Positions 24,465-33,443 of a stretch of 64,000 nucleotides of DNA are shown here, one piece after another. A program made the translations under genes and the position numbers. This DNA comes from Streptomyces sedi (GTDB lineage Bacteria > Actinomycetota > Actinomycetes > Streptomycetales > Streptomycetaceae): assembly GCF_006335015.1 (NCBI RefSeq), contig NZ_VDGT01000015.1, positions 98,999 through 162,998 of the forward strand, in the 5' to 3' direction. The notes below the pieces were generated by a model. That model saw only the letters and a program-made list of their open reading frames with translations. It did no database searches and was not told the DNA's origin. The stretch's first letter is position 1, and every line of letters starts with the position of its first letter.

Positions 24465-25676
24465 ATGGCGGAGACCGGCAGCGCGGACACGGAGACGGCG
24501 GGCACGTTCGGCACGGCGGCGGGGGCCGGCACGGCCACCCACACCACGGTCGGCGTCGGCGGCGCGGCCGAGAGCACCGACATGGTGCTCAACATCGGTC
24601 CCCAACACCCGTCGACCCACGGGGTGTTGCGGCTGCGGCTGGTGCTCGACGGGGAGCGGATCTCGCAGGCCGAGCCGGTCGTCGGCTACATGCACCGAGG
24701 TGCCGAGAAGCTCTTCGAGGTGCGGGACTACCGGCAGATCGTGGTGCTCGCCAACCGGCACGACTGGCTCTCCGCCTTCGCCAACGAGCTGGGCGTGGTG
24801 CTCGCCGTCGAGCGGATGCTCGGCATGGAGGTGCCCGAACGCGCGGTCTGGCTGCGCACGCTGCTCGCCGAGTTGAACCGGGTGCTCAACCACCTGATGT
24901 TCCTCGGCTCCTACCCGCTCGAACTGGGCGGGCTGACGCCCATCTTCTATGCCTTCACCGAACGCGAGGGCCTCCAGAGGGTGTTGGAGGAGGTCTCGGG
25001 CGGCCGGATGCACTACATGTTCAACCGCGTCGGCGGCCTCAAGGAGGACCTGCCGGCCGGCTGGACCGGGCGGGCCAGGGCCGCCGTCGCCGAGGCACGC
25101 GCCGGGCTGCCGCGCCTGTCGGAACTGGTGCTGGGCAACGAGGTGTTCCAGGCCCGCACCCGGGGCGTCGGCGTGCTGCGCCCCGAGACGGCGCGCGCCT
25201 ACGGCGTGAGCGGGCCGATCGCCCGCGCCAGCGGCGTCGACTTCGACCTGCGCCGCGACGAGCCCTACCTCGCCTACGGCGAACTGGCCGACACGCTGCG
25301 CGTGGTGACCAGGACGGAGGGCGACTGCCTGGCCCGCTTCGAGGTGCTGCTGGACCAGACGGCGAACGCGCTCAACCTCGCCGACGCCTGCCTCGACCGC
25401 CTCGCCGAGCTGCCGCCCGGGCCGGTCAACCAGCGGCTGCCGAAGGTGCTCAAGGCCCCCGAGGGCGCCACCTATGCCTGGACGGAGAACCCGCTGGGCG
25501 TCAACGGCTACTACCTCGTCTCCAAGGGGGAGAAGACCCCCCACCGGTTGAAGCTGCGCTCCGCCTCGTTCAACAACATCCAGGCGCTGCGCGAGCTGCT
25601 GCCCGGCACGCTGGTCGCCGACATGGTGGCGATCCTCGGCTCGTTCTTCTTCGTGGTCGGCGACATCGACAAGTAG
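24465..25676 (+). CDS. nuoD2: NADH-quinone oxidoreductase subunit D-like protein, orphan paralogue (NuoD2)
   Basis: The 403-residue protein matches the 49-kDa/NuoD subunit that forms the quinone site of complex I. Landmarks are LNIGPQHPSTHGVLRLRL (about residues 43-60), EPVVGYMHRGAEKLFE, NRVLNHLMFLG, and a C-terminal LRSASFNNIQALRELLPGTLVADMVAILGSFFFVVGDIDK. The arginine-containing YMHRG segment is retained. No other nuo gene is near, so it is separate from the main nuo operon. A Thr/Ala/Gly-rich N-terminal extension of about 38 residues is present. The -10-like CAGACT (24452-24457) lies 7 bases before ATG, suggesting a leaderless mRNA. Confidence 0.92.
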   Translation: MAETGSADTETAGTFGTAAGAGTATHTTVGVGGAAESTDMVLNIGPQHPSTHGVLRLRLVLDGERISQAEPVVGYMHRGAEKLFEVRDYRQIVVLANRHDWLSAFANELGVVLAVERMLGMEVPERAVWLRTLLAELNRVLNHLMFLGSYPLELGGLTPIFYAFTEREGLQRVLEEVSGGRMHYMFNRVGGLKEDLPAGWTGRARAAVAEARAGLPRLSELVLGNEVFQARTRGVGVLRPETARAYGVSGPIARASGVDFDLRRDEPYLAYGELADTLRVVTRTEGDCLARFEVLLDQTANALNLADACLDRLAELPPGPVNQRLPKVLKAPEGATYAWTENPLGVNGYYLVSKGEKTPHRLKLRSASFNNIQALRELLPGTLVADMVAILGSFFFVVGDIDK

Positions 25677-25688
25677 CGGAGCGCCCCC

Positions 25689-26690
25689 TCAGAACAGGCC
25701 GTCCGCCGCCACGCCCACCGGGTGCAGCAGCCAGCGGAAGCCGCCCAGCCCCGCCGGGTCGGTCAGCTCGGCGGCCTCACCCGCCTCGTTCAACGCCCGC
25801 AGATAGCCGACCGGATCGCCGCTCGCCAGCGCCAACGGCGGACGCGCCCCGCGCACGCCCAGCGCGCGCAACGCCTCGCGCTGCACGAGCAACCGCCCGC
25901 CGGGGCGCACGGAGGCGCAGGAGTCCAGCGCCACATGGGCGGTCAGGTCGCACCGCCCGTCCGGCACGGGCGCCACCGCCCGCCCGCCGCGGTAACCGGT
26001 CAACGTGCCGCCGTAGGGCCGGTCGTCCGCCGTGTGCCCGTAGTCGACCGCGACGGCCAGCCCGCGCGCCAGCGTGGCCACCGCGCCCGCCCAGGCCGCG
26101 TCCCTGGCCAGCCCGATCTCGAACCGTTCGCCCGGCCGCCCCGACGGCGGCCACCAGCGGCGCAGCCACGTCGCCTCCGCCGGGTCCGGCTCGGGCCCGG
26201 CCCGTTCCGTCCCGTCCCCGGCGACCAGCACCCGCCTGACCACGCCGGCCGCGTCCGTCTCGGCGACCTCAAGCGGCACGTTGTCCAGCCACTCGTTGGC
26301 GAAGAGCAGCCCGACGCTTCCCTCCGGCGGCTCCGCGCACCAGACCACCCGCGGATCGAGCCCCGCCGGCCGGTCCGCCTTCTCGACGGCGAACGGCCGC
26401 AGCCGCGACGCCAGTTCGGGCGGCGCCTGGGCGAGCACCCCGGCGAGCAGCTCGCCCCGGCCCGCGCCGAGGTCGACCAACGCCAGTTCGGGGGGCCGTC
26501 CCAGGGCGGCGTCCACCCTGCGCAGCAGTTCGAGCACGGCGCCGGCGAAGCGCGGCGAGGCGTGCACCGAGGTCCTGAAGTGCGCCGAGGGCGGCTGCTC
26601 GCGGTAGAAGCCACGCGGCCCGTAGAGGGCGCGTTCCATCGCCGCACGCCACCCCTCGACGGCCGTCCGGTCGGACACGGGGCCGGGCAT
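25689..26690 (-). CDS. SAM-dependent methyltransferase, MidA/NDUFAF7 (COG1565) type
   Basis: The 333-residue protein has the order of motifs of the MidA/NDUFAF7 family: FYREQPPSAHFRTSVHASPRF, the SAM-binding VDLGAGRGELL, FANEWLDNVPLEV (family ANEFFDALP) and VAVDYGHTADD...LTAHVAL near the C-terminus. In mitochondria NDUFAF7 dimethylates an arginine of NDUFS2, the counterpart of NuoD. ATG 26690 is preferred over GTG 26708 because GGAG lies 8 bases upstream of it. It converges on nuoD2 with only 12 bp between stops, so the orphan NuoD is the obvious candidate substrate. Confidence 0.82.
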   Translation of the reverse strand: MPGPVSDRTAVEGWRAAMERALYGPRGFYREQPPSAHFRTSVHASPRFAGAVLELLRRVDAALGRPPELALVDLGAGRGELLAGVLAQAPPELASRLRPFAVEKADRPAGLDPRVVWCAEPPEGSVGLLFANEWLDNVPLEVAETDAAGVVRRVLVAGDGTERAGPEPDPAEATWLRRWWPPSGRPGERFEIGLARDAAWAGAVATLARGLAVAVDYGHTADDRPYGGTLTGYRGGRAVAPVPDGRCDLTAHVALDSCASVRPGGRLLVQREALRALGVRGARPPLALASGDPVGYLRALNEAGEAAELTDPAGLGGFRWLLHPVGVAADGLF

Positions 26691-26787
26691 GTGAGGGTCT
26701 CCGTCCACCTTGAGGAGTAGTTGAACGCTTCCTGTATCGGTCGCCGGGCTGACTCCCCGGCCGTTCCCAGTGCATACGCTGGGTGAA

Positions 26788-27999
26788 GTGAACCGGCTCT
26801 ATGACTTTCTCCGCCGTCACCCGACCTGGGTCGACGGCTGCTGGGCGTTCGTGCTCGTGTTCACCTCCTTCTTCGTGATGGCCCTGCCCTTCGAGGGAGG
26901 AGAGTACGACGGGTCCGAGGCCGGCGCCGTGGTGACGCTGGCGGGCCTGGGCGCGGTGGTGATGCTCCGCCGCCGCTGGCCCGGCCAGATGCTCGGCCTC
27001 GCCATCGTGCTCGGCCTCTTCCAGCTGGCGGTCGACGTGCCGCCGCTGCCGGCGAACTTCGCCCTGCTGATGATCATCTTCACCGTGGCGGCCCGCCCCG
27101 AGCGCTGGGCCTCCCGCCTCGGGCTGCTGACCTCCGTCGCCGCCCCCGTGCTCTCCACCGTGCGCTGGCCCGAGCCCGAGGAGCAGACGCTCGCCGGGAT
27201 GATCATCTCCTGCGCCTTCCTGACCGTCGCCTTCTGCCTCGCCTGGGTGCTGGGCGACTCGCTGCGCACCCGCCGCGCCTACTACGCCGAGCTGGAGCAG
27301 CGCGCCGCCCGCCTGGAGCTGGAGCGCGAGACGCAGGCCAGGATGGCGGTCGCCGCCGAACGCGCCCGCATCGCCAGGGAGCTGCACGACGTCGTCGCGC
27401 ACAACGTCTCCGTCATGGTCGTCCAGGCCGACGGCGCCGCCTACGTGCTGGACAGCGCCCCCGAGCAGACCCTCAACGCGCTGCGCACCATCTCCGGCAC
27501 CGGCCGCCAGGCGCTCGCCGAGATGCGCCGGCTGCTCGGCGTGCTGCGCACCGAGGACAGCTCCGTCGGCGCGCAGGACTACGTGCCGCAGCCCGGCGTC
27601 GAGCAGCTGACCGAGCTGGTCGACCAGGTCAGGGACACCGGCCTGCCCGTCGACTTCCGCGTCTCCGGCACGCCGAGGCCGCTGCCCAGCGGCGTCGAGC
27701 TGACCGCCTACCGCATCGTGCAGGAGGCGCTGACCAACACCCGCAAGCACGGCGGCCCCGACGCCGGCGCCACCGTCGCCCTGGAGTACGGGGGCGACGC
27801 GCTGACCGTGCTCGCCGAGGACGACGGGCGCGGCGCGCAGCAGGAGCTGTACGAGGGGCGCGGGGCCGACGGCCAGGGGCATGGACTGATCGGGATGCGG
27901 GAACGCGTCGGAATGGTCAACGGCCTGCTCGTCGCCGGCCCCCGCCCCGGCGGCGGCTTCCGCATCAGCGCCACCCTGCCGCTCAACGGCGGACAGTGA
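26788..27999 (+). CDS. Two-component sensor histidine kinase, NarL/HisKA_3 type
   Basis: The 403-residue kinase has four to five N-terminal transmembrane helices (about residues 10-165) with no large extracellular loop. A short coiled linker follows, then the HisKA_3 box ARIARELHDVVAHNVSVMV with phospho-His200, and an HATPase domain (TNTRKHGG, DDGRG, GHGLIGMRERV). The lack of a sensor domain suggests detection in the membrane. GTG 26788 is preferred over GTG 26770: a -10-like TACGCT (26775-26780) lies 7 bases upstream, giving a leaderless mRNA. The response regulator follows 70 bp downstream. Confidence 0.93.
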   Translation: MNRLYDFLRRHPTWVDGCWAFVLVFTSFFVMALPFEGGEYDGSEAGAVVTLAGLGAVVMLRRRWPGQMLGLAIVLGLFQLAVDVPPLPANFALLMIIFTVAARPERWASRLGLLTSVAAPVLSTVRWPEPEEQTLAGMIISCAFLTVAFCLAWVLGDSLRTRRAYYAELEQRAARLELERETQARMAVAAERARIARELHDVVAHNVSVMVVQADGAAYVLDSAPEQTLNALRTISGTGRQALAEMRRLLGVLRTEDSSVGAQDYVPQPGVEQLTELVDQVRDTGLPVDFRVSGTPRPLPSGVELTAYRIVQEALTNTRKHGGPDAGATVALEYGGDALTVLAEDDGRGAQQELYEGRGADGQGHGLIGMRERVGMVNGLLVAGPRPGGGFRISATLPLNGGQ

Positions 28000-28069
28000 G
28001 CGCCGGCACCGCCCACCCCGACCCGCGCCCCCGCGTTCCCACCCGCGCCACCCAGCGAAGGACTGCCCG

Positions 28070-28747
28070 ATGCCGATCCGCGTGATGCTCGTCGACGACC
28101 AGGCCCTGCTGCGCACCGGCTTCCGCATGGTGCTCAGCGCCCAGCCCGACATCGCCGTCGTCGCCGAGGCGGGCGACGGCGTCGAGGCGCTGGAACGGCT
28201 GCGGGACACCGCCGTCGACGTGGTGCTGATGGACGTGCGGATGCCGAGGCTGGACGGCGTCGAGACGACCCGCCGGATCTGCCAGGGCCGCGAGGGCGGG
28301 CCCGGATCGCCCCGGGTGCTGATCCTGACCACCTTCGACCTCGACGAGTACGCGTTCTCCGGGCTCCAGGCCGGCGCCTCCGGCTTCCTGCTGAAGGACG
28401 TGCCGCCCGACGAGCTGCTCGGCGCGATCCGCGCCGTCCACAGCGGCGACGCGGTCGTCGCGCCCACCACCACCCGCCGGCTGCTCAACCGCTTCGTCAC
28501 CCTCCTCCCCGACCCCCGGGAGCGCCGCACCCCGGAGCTGGACCTGCTGACCGACCGCGAGCGCGAGGTGCTGCTGCTGATCGCGCAGGGCCTGTCCAAC
28601 GCGGAGATCGCGGCCCGGCTCGTCGTCTCGGAGGCGACCGTGAAGACCCACGTCGGGCGCGTGCTCAACAAGCTCCATCTCCGCGACCGCGTCCAGGCCG
28701 TCGTCCTCGCCTACGAGGCGGGCCTGGTGCGGGCCGGCGGCCAGTAG
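28070..28747 (+). CDS. Two-component response regulator, NarL/LuxR type
   Basis: The 225-residue regulator has a receiver domain with acidic pocket D9-D10, phospho-acceptor D55 (VVLMDVRMPRLDG) and conserved K near residue 107 (FLLKDVP). A LuxR-type helix-turn-helix follows (LTDREREVLLLIAQGLSNAEIAARLVVSEATVKTHV split over about 163-200). It pairs with the upstream histidine kinase. AAGGA precedes the ATG. Targets are unknown; no obvious operator was found near its own promoter. Confidence 0.95.
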   Translation: MPIRVMLVDDQALLRTGFRMVLSAQPDIAVVAEAGDGVEALERLRDTAVDVVLMDVRMPRLDGVETTRRICQGREGGPGSPRVLILTTFDLDEYAFSGLQAGASGFLLKDVPPDELLGAIRAVHSGDAVVAPTTTRRLLNRFVTLLPDPRERRTPELDLLTDREREVLLLIAQGLSNAEIAARLVVSEATVKTHVGRVLNKLHLRDRVQAVVLAYEAGLVRAGGQ

Positions 28748-28843
28748 CCGGACGGCCCGCGCGCCGGCCGGGCGCCGTAGCATGTGGGGGACGTCCGGTA
28801 CCGAGGGGAAGGACCGGAACGCTCGACCAGGAAGAGAACCCAC

Positions 28844-29803
28844 GTGAACGCCGCCTCAGCGCCCCGCACCACCGAGGCGCACGACCGCCCGGCGCGGCTG
28901 CGCGTCGGTGTGGTCGGCGCCGGCCGCGTCGGCCCCGTGCTGGCCGCCGCGCTGCGGCTGGCCGGGCACCGGCCGGTGGCCGTCTCCGGCGTCTCCGACG
29001 CCTCCCGCCGCCGCGCCGACGCGCTGCTTCCCGGCGTGCCGCTGGTCACGCCCGAGGAGGTGCTGGCCATGGCCGACCTGGTGCTGCTGACCGTGCCCGA
29101 CGACGCCCTGCCCTCGCTGGTCGCCGGCCTCGCCGAGACCGGCGCGATCCGGCCGGGCCAGCTGCTCGCCCACACCTCGGGCCGGCACGGCGTCGAGGTG
29201 CTGCGGCCGGCGCTGCGGGCCGGCGGGTTGCCGCTGGCGCTGCACCCGGTGATGACGTTCAGCGGCACCTCGGTCGACGTGCAGCGGCTGGCCGGCTGCT
29301 CGTTCGGGGTCACCGCCCCCGAGGAGCTGCGGATGGCCGCCGAGGCGCTGGTCATCGAGATGGGCGGCGAGCCCGAGTGGATCGAGGAGCGGGACCGCCC
29401 GCTCTACCACGCGGCGCTCGCGATGGGCGCCAACCACCTGGTCACGCTCGTCGCCCAGTCGCTCGACGTGCTGCGCGGCCTCGGCGTCGCCGCCCCCGAC
29501 CGGATGCTCGCCCCCCTGCTGGGCGCCGCGTTGGACAACGCGCTGCGCTCCGGCGACGCGGCGCTGACCGGGCCCGTGGCGCGCGGGGACGCGGGCACCG
29601 TCGCCGCGCACGTCGCCGAGCTGCGGGAGCACGCCCCCGACGCCCTCGCCGGCTATCTGGCGCTGGCCCGCACCACCGCCGACCGCGCCCTCGACCACGG
29701 GCTGCTGCGGCCCGAGTCGGCGGAGGCGCTGCTCGACGTGCTGGCGGGCGACGCCGAGGGCGGCCGGGGAGCCGGCCAGGGACCGGACGGAGCGGAACGA
29801 TGA
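28844..29803 (+). CDS. Rossmann-fold/DUF2520 oxidoreductase-like protein
   Basis: The 319-residue protein has an N-terminal NAD(P)-binding Rossmann fold (RVGVVGAGRVGPVLAAAL, about residues 20-37) and a C-terminal helical DUF2520 domain (GANHLVTLVAQSLDVLRGLG). The whole resembles ketopantoate reductases and hydroxy-acid dehydrogenases. GTG 28844 is chosen for the GAAGAG upstream and the fit with the family N-terminus. Its stop overlaps panC by ATGA, so it is made with pantothenate synthetase. A role as the ketopantoate reductase step of pantothenate synthesis is a plausible inference; catalytic residues were not assigned. Confidence 0.85.
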   Translation: MNAASAPRTTEAHDRPARLRVGVVGAGRVGPVLAAALRLAGHRPVAVSGVSDASRRRADALLPGVPLVTPEEVLAMADLVLLTVPDDALPSLVAGLAETGAIRPGQLLAHTSGRHGVEVLRPALRAGGLPLALHPVMTFSGTSVDVQRLAGCSFGVTAPEELRMAAEALVIEMGGEPEWIEERDRPLYHAALAMGANHLVTLVAQSLDVLRGLGVAAPDRMLAPLLGAALDNALRSGDAALTGPVARGDAGTVAAHVAELREHAPDALAGYLALARTTADRALDHGLLRPESAEALLDVLAGDAEGGRGAGQGPDGAER

Positions 29804-30663
29804 CGGTGACCGTGGCGCACACGGCCGAGCTGCTGCACTCCCATTACACCGAGGGCGCGCGCCGCGCGGTCGTCATGACGCTGGGCGCGCTCCACGAGGG
29901 CCACGCCACCAACATCCGCGCCGCGAGGGAGCGGGTCGGACCCGCGGGGCAGGTCGTGGTCACGGTCTATGTGAACCCGCTCCAGTTCGGCGAGGGCGAG
30001 GACTTCACGCGCTACCCGCGCACCCTGGAGGCCGACCTGCGGCTCGCCGGGGAGGCGGGCGCCGACCTGGTCTTCGCGCCCTCCGACGCCGAGATGTACC
30101 CGTCGGGGCGCCCGCTGGTGACGCTGTCGGCCGGCCCGCTGGGCGACCGCCTTGAGGGCGCCTCCCGGCCGGGGCACTTCGACGGGATGCTGACCGTCGT
30201 CGCCAAGCTGCTCCACCTCACGCGCGCCGACGTGGCGACGTTCGGCGAGAAGGACGCCCAGCAGCTGGCGCTGGTGCGGCGGATGGTCGCCGACCTGGAC
30301 TTCCCGGTGGAGATCCTGCCGGTGCCGACCGTCCGCGAGCCGGACGGGCTGGCCCTCTCCAGCCGCAACCGCTACCTCTCGCCCGCCGAGCGCACCACGG
30401 CGCTCGCGCTCTCCCGCGCCCTGGCCGCCGCCGCCGAGCGCCCGGACGCCGCCGGCGCCAGGGCCGCCGCCGCGGCCGAGCTGGCCGCCGCCGCCGAGGC
30501 CGACCCGCCGCTCGCGCTCGACTACCTCGCGCTGCTCGACCCGGCCGAACTCACGGACGCCCCCGACGACTTCGCCGGTGAGGCGCTCCTCGCCGTGGCC
30601 GCCGGGGTCGGCACCACCCGGCTGATCGACAACCGCCGGCTGACCCTGCGCGGCCCCGCGTGA
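29800..30663 (+). CDS. panC: Pantothenate synthetase
   Basis: PanC joins pantoate and beta-alanine using ATP. The 287-residue protein has the nucleotidyltransferase HIGH-like motif LGALHEGHATNI (about residues 28-39), VYVNPLQFGEGEDF, FGEKDAQQLALVRRM and the KMSKS-equivalent SSRNRYLS. The usual Met before GALH is Leu here, a minor change. The gene is coupled at both ends: ATGA with the DUF2520 gene and GTGA with nadB. Downstream coaX continues the CoA pathway. Confidence 0.96.
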   Translation: MTVTVAHTAELLHSHYTEGARRAVVMTLGALHEGHATNIRAARERVGPAGQVVVTVYVNPLQFGEGEDFTRYPRTLEADLRLAGEAGADLVFAPSDAEMYPSGRPLVTLSAGPLGDRLEGASRPGHFDGMLTVVAKLLHLTRADVATFGEKDAQQLALVRRMVADLDFPVEILPVPTVREPDGLALSSRNRYLSPAERTTALALSRALAAAAERPDAAGARAAAAAELAAAAEADPPLALDYLALLDPAELTDAPDDFAGEALLAVAAGVGTTRLIDNRRLTLRGPA

Positions 30664-32354
30664 GCGCGCGGACGCCGCTGCCCGCCGGCCTGGCGGGGCC
30701 GCTGCCGGCCCCGCCGCCCGGCTGGGCGATCGAGGCGGACGTCGTCGTCGTCGGCTCCGGCGTCGCCGGGCTGACGGCCGCGCTGCGCTGCGCCGCCGCC
30801 GGCGCGCGCGCCGTGATCGTCACCAAGGCCAGGCTCGACGACGGCTCGACCCGCTGGGCGCAGGGCGGCATAGCCGCCGCCCTCGGCGAGGGCGACACCC
30901 CCGAGCGGCACCTGGAGGACACCCTCGTCGCCGGCGCCGGCCTGTGCGACGAACGCGCGGTGCGGGCCCTGGTCTCCGAGGGCCCCGCGGCGGTGCGGAG
31001 ACTCATCGCGCTGGGCGCCACGTTCGACACCGGCCCCGACGGCGCGCTGTCCCTGACCCGGGAGGGCGGCCACCACCGGCGCCGCATCGCGCACGCCGGC
31101 GGCGACGCCACCGGCGCCGAGATCTCCCGGGCACTGCTGGCCGCCGTGCGCGCCGCCGGCATCGAGACCGTGCAGAACGCGCTGGTCCTCGACCTGTTGA
31201 AGGACGCCGAAGGCCGCGCGGCCGGCGTCACCCTGCACGTGATGGGCGAGGGGCGCCACGACGGGGTCGGCGCGGTGCGCGCCCCCGCCGTGGTGCTGGC
31301 CACCGGCGGGATGGGCCAGGTCTACTCGGCCACCACCAACCCCTCGGTCTCGACGGGCGACGGCGTCGCCCTGGCGCTGCGCGCCGGCGCCGAGGTCTCC
31401 GACCTGGAGTTCGTCCAGTTCCACCCCACCGTGCTCTTCCTCGGCCCCGAGGCCGAGGGCCAGCAGCCGCTGATCTCCGAGGCGGTGCGCGGCGAGGGCG
31501 CCCACCTGGTGGACGCGGACGGCGTCCGCTTCATGCTGGGCCGCCACGAGCTGGCCGAGCTGGCGCCCCGCGACATCGTGGCCAAGGGCATCACCCGCCG
31601 GATGCGGGAGCGGGGCACCGACCACATGTATCTGGACGCCAGGCACTTCGGCGCCGCGATGTGGGAGCGCAGGTTCCCCACCATCCTCGCCGCCTGCCGC
31701 GCCCACGGCATCGACCCGGTGACCGCGCCCGTCCCCGTCGCGCCCGCCGCCCACTACGCCTCCGGCGGCGTCCGCACCGACCTCGCCGGCCGCACCACCG
31801 TTCCCGGCCTCTACGCCTGCGGCGAGACGGCCTGCACGGGGGTGCACGGCGCCAACAGGCTGGCGTCCAACTCCCTGCTGGAGGGCCTGGTCTTCGCCGA
31901 GCGGATCGCGACCGCCGTGCGGGAGGACGCCCCCGTCGCCGGCCCGCCCGTCGCCCCGCCGCCCGGCCCCGAAGGGCCGGGGCTGCCGCCGCCCGAGGCG
32001 CGCGCCGCCCTCCAGCGGCTGATGACGGCCGGCGCCGGCGTGCTGCGTTCCGGCGCCAGCCTCGCCGAGGCCGCGGCTGCCCTGGACGCGCCGGCCGAGG
32101 ACCGCAAGCCGGCCGAGCCGGGCACCGACAGCTGGGAGACGGCTAACCTGCGTCTGGTCGCCCGGGTGCTGGTCGCCGCGGCCCAGGCCCGTGCGGAGAC
32201 GCGGGGCTGCCACTGGCGCGAGGACCACCCCGAGCGGAACGACGCCGGGCGGCACCATCTGGTGGCCGCCCTCCGCACCTCAGCGGCGGGGCACCACCTC
32301 GCCGTCCACCCCACCGAATCGACCGCGTTCCCCGACGGCCCGGTCGTCCCCTAG
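30660..32354 (+). CDS. nadB: L-aspartate oxidase
   Basis: NadB oxidises aspartate to iminoaspartate, the first step of de novo NAD synthesis; quinolinate synthase (nadA) is not in this window. The 564-residue FAD protein has the dinucleotide motif VVGSGVAGLTAAL (about residues 30-42), TRWAQGGIAAAL, the active-site region GGHHRRRIAHAGGDATG and the C-terminal RGCHWREDHPER. The GTG start overlaps the panC stop by 4 bases. The proline-rich insert near residue 425 is probably a linker. Confidence 0.96.
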   Translation: MSARTPLPAGLAGPLPAPPPGWAIEADVVVVGSGVAGLTAALRCAAAGARAVIVTKARLDDGSTRWAQGGIAAALGEGDTPERHLEDTLVAGAGLCDERAVRALVSEGPAAVRRLIALGATFDTGPDGALSLTREGGHHRRRIAHAGGDATGAEISRALLAAVRAAGIETVQNALVLDLLKDAEGRAAGVTLHVMGEGRHDGVGAVRAPAVVLATGGMGQVYSATTNPSVSTGDGVALALRAGAEVSDLEFVQFHPTVLFLGPEAEGQQPLISEAVRGEGAHLVDADGVRFMLGRHELAELAPRDIVAKGITRRMRERGTDHMYLDARHFGAAMWERRFPTILAACRAHGIDPVTAPVPVAPAAHYASGGVRTDLAGRTTVPGLYACGETACTGVHGANRLASNSLLEGLVFAERIATAVREDAPVAGPPVAPPPGPEGPGLPPPEARAALQRLMTAGAGVLRSGASLAEAAAALDAPAEDRKPAEPGTDSWETANLRLVARVLVAAAQARAETRGCHWREDHPERNDAGRHHLVAALRTSAAGHHLAVHPTESTAFPDGPVVP

Positions 32355-32367
32355 GAGAGCCTTCGCC

Positions 32368-33441
32368 GTGACCAGCAGTCCCCGAACCCCAGGCACACCG
32401 CCGGCGCGGCCGGTCGAGTTGACGCTGCTGCCGTTGGGCAGCCGCCCGGTGGACGAGCCGGTTGGCGGCGGCTGCGGCTCGGGCTGCGGCTGCGGCGACG
32501 GGCACGACGAGGGGGCCGAGCTCGACCCGTTGGAGTGCGGACTCGACCCCGACCTCGCCGCGCTGCTGGCGGCCGGCGGCCTGGACCCGGTGCAGGTGGA
32601 GGACATCGCGCACCTCGCGGTCGAGGAGGACCTGGACAACGGCGTCGACCTGACCACCGTGGCCACCGTTCCCGAGGAGGCCGTCTCCACCGGCGACTTC
32701 ACCGCGCGGCAGGCCGGCACGGTGGCCGGGCTGCACGTCGCTGAGGCGGTGCTCTCGGTGGTCTGCACCGACGAGTTCGAGGTGGAGCGGCACGTCGCCG
32801 ACGGCGACCGCGTCGAGCCCGGCCAGGTGCTGCTCTCCGTCACCGGCCGCACCCGGGACCTGCTCACGGGGGAACGCTCCGCGCTCAACCTGCTCTGCCG
32901 GCTCTCCGGCGTCGCCACCGCGACCCGCGCCTGGGCCGACGCCCTCGGCGACACCGGCACCAGCGTGCGGGACACCAGGAAGACCACCCCGGGGCTGCGC
33001 GCCCTGGAGAAGTACGCGGTGCGCTGCGGCGGCGGGGTCAACCACCGGATGTCGCTCTCGGACGCCGCGCTGATCAAGGACAACCACGTGGTGGCGGCCG
33101 GCGGCGTCGCCGAGGCGTTCCGCAGGGTGCGCACCGAGTTCCCCGGCGTCCCGGTCGAGGTCGAGGTCGACCGGCTGGACCAGATCGAGCCGGTCCTCGC
33201 CGAGGGCGCCGACCTGCTGCTGCTGGACAACTTCAGCCCCGAGCAGGCCGCCGAGGCCGTCCGGCTGGTCGCCGGCCGGGCCGAGCTGGAGTCCTCCGGG
33301 CGGCTGACCCTCGCCGACGCGCCGGCCTACGCGGCCACCGGCGTCGACTACCTGGCCGTCGGGGCGCTCACCCACTCGGCCCCGATCCTGGACATCGGCC
33401 TGGACCTGCGCGAGGCCGACACCGCCGAGGGGAGCGACTGA
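32368..33441 (+). CDS. nadC: Nicotinate-nucleotide pyrophosphorylase (carboxylating) with Cys-rich N-terminus
   Basis: NadC converts quinolinate and PRPP to nicotinate mononucleotide, CO2 and PPi. The 357-residue protein has EEDLDNGVDLTT, the RDTRKTTPGLRALEKYAV motif, and a C-terminal GVDYLAVGALTHSAPILDIGLD. An N-terminal extension of about 70 residues contains C36-x3-C40-x-C42-x3-H46 in a Gly-rich run, a possible metal site absent from E. coli NadC but present in other Streptomyces. GTG 32368 is set by AGGAGAG, which overlaps the nadB stop. Confidence 0.95.
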   Translation: MTSSPRTPGTPPARPVELTLLPLGSRPVDEPVGGGCGSGCGCGDGHDEGAELDPLECGLDPDLAALLAAGGLDPVQVEDIAHLAVEEDLDNGVDLTTVATVPEEAVSTGDFTARQAGTVAGLHVAEAVLSVVCTDEFEVERHVADGDRVEPGQVLLSVTGRTRDLLTGERSALNLLCRLSGVATATRAWADALGDTGTSVRDTRKTTPGLRALEKYAVRCGGGVNHRMSLSDAALIKDNHVVAAGGVAEAFRRVRTEFPGVPVEVEVDRLDQIEPVLAEGADLLLLDNFSPEQAAEAVRLVAGRAELESSGRLTLADAPAYAATGVDYLAVGALTHSAPILDIGLDLREADTAEGSD

Positions 33442-33443
33442 CC

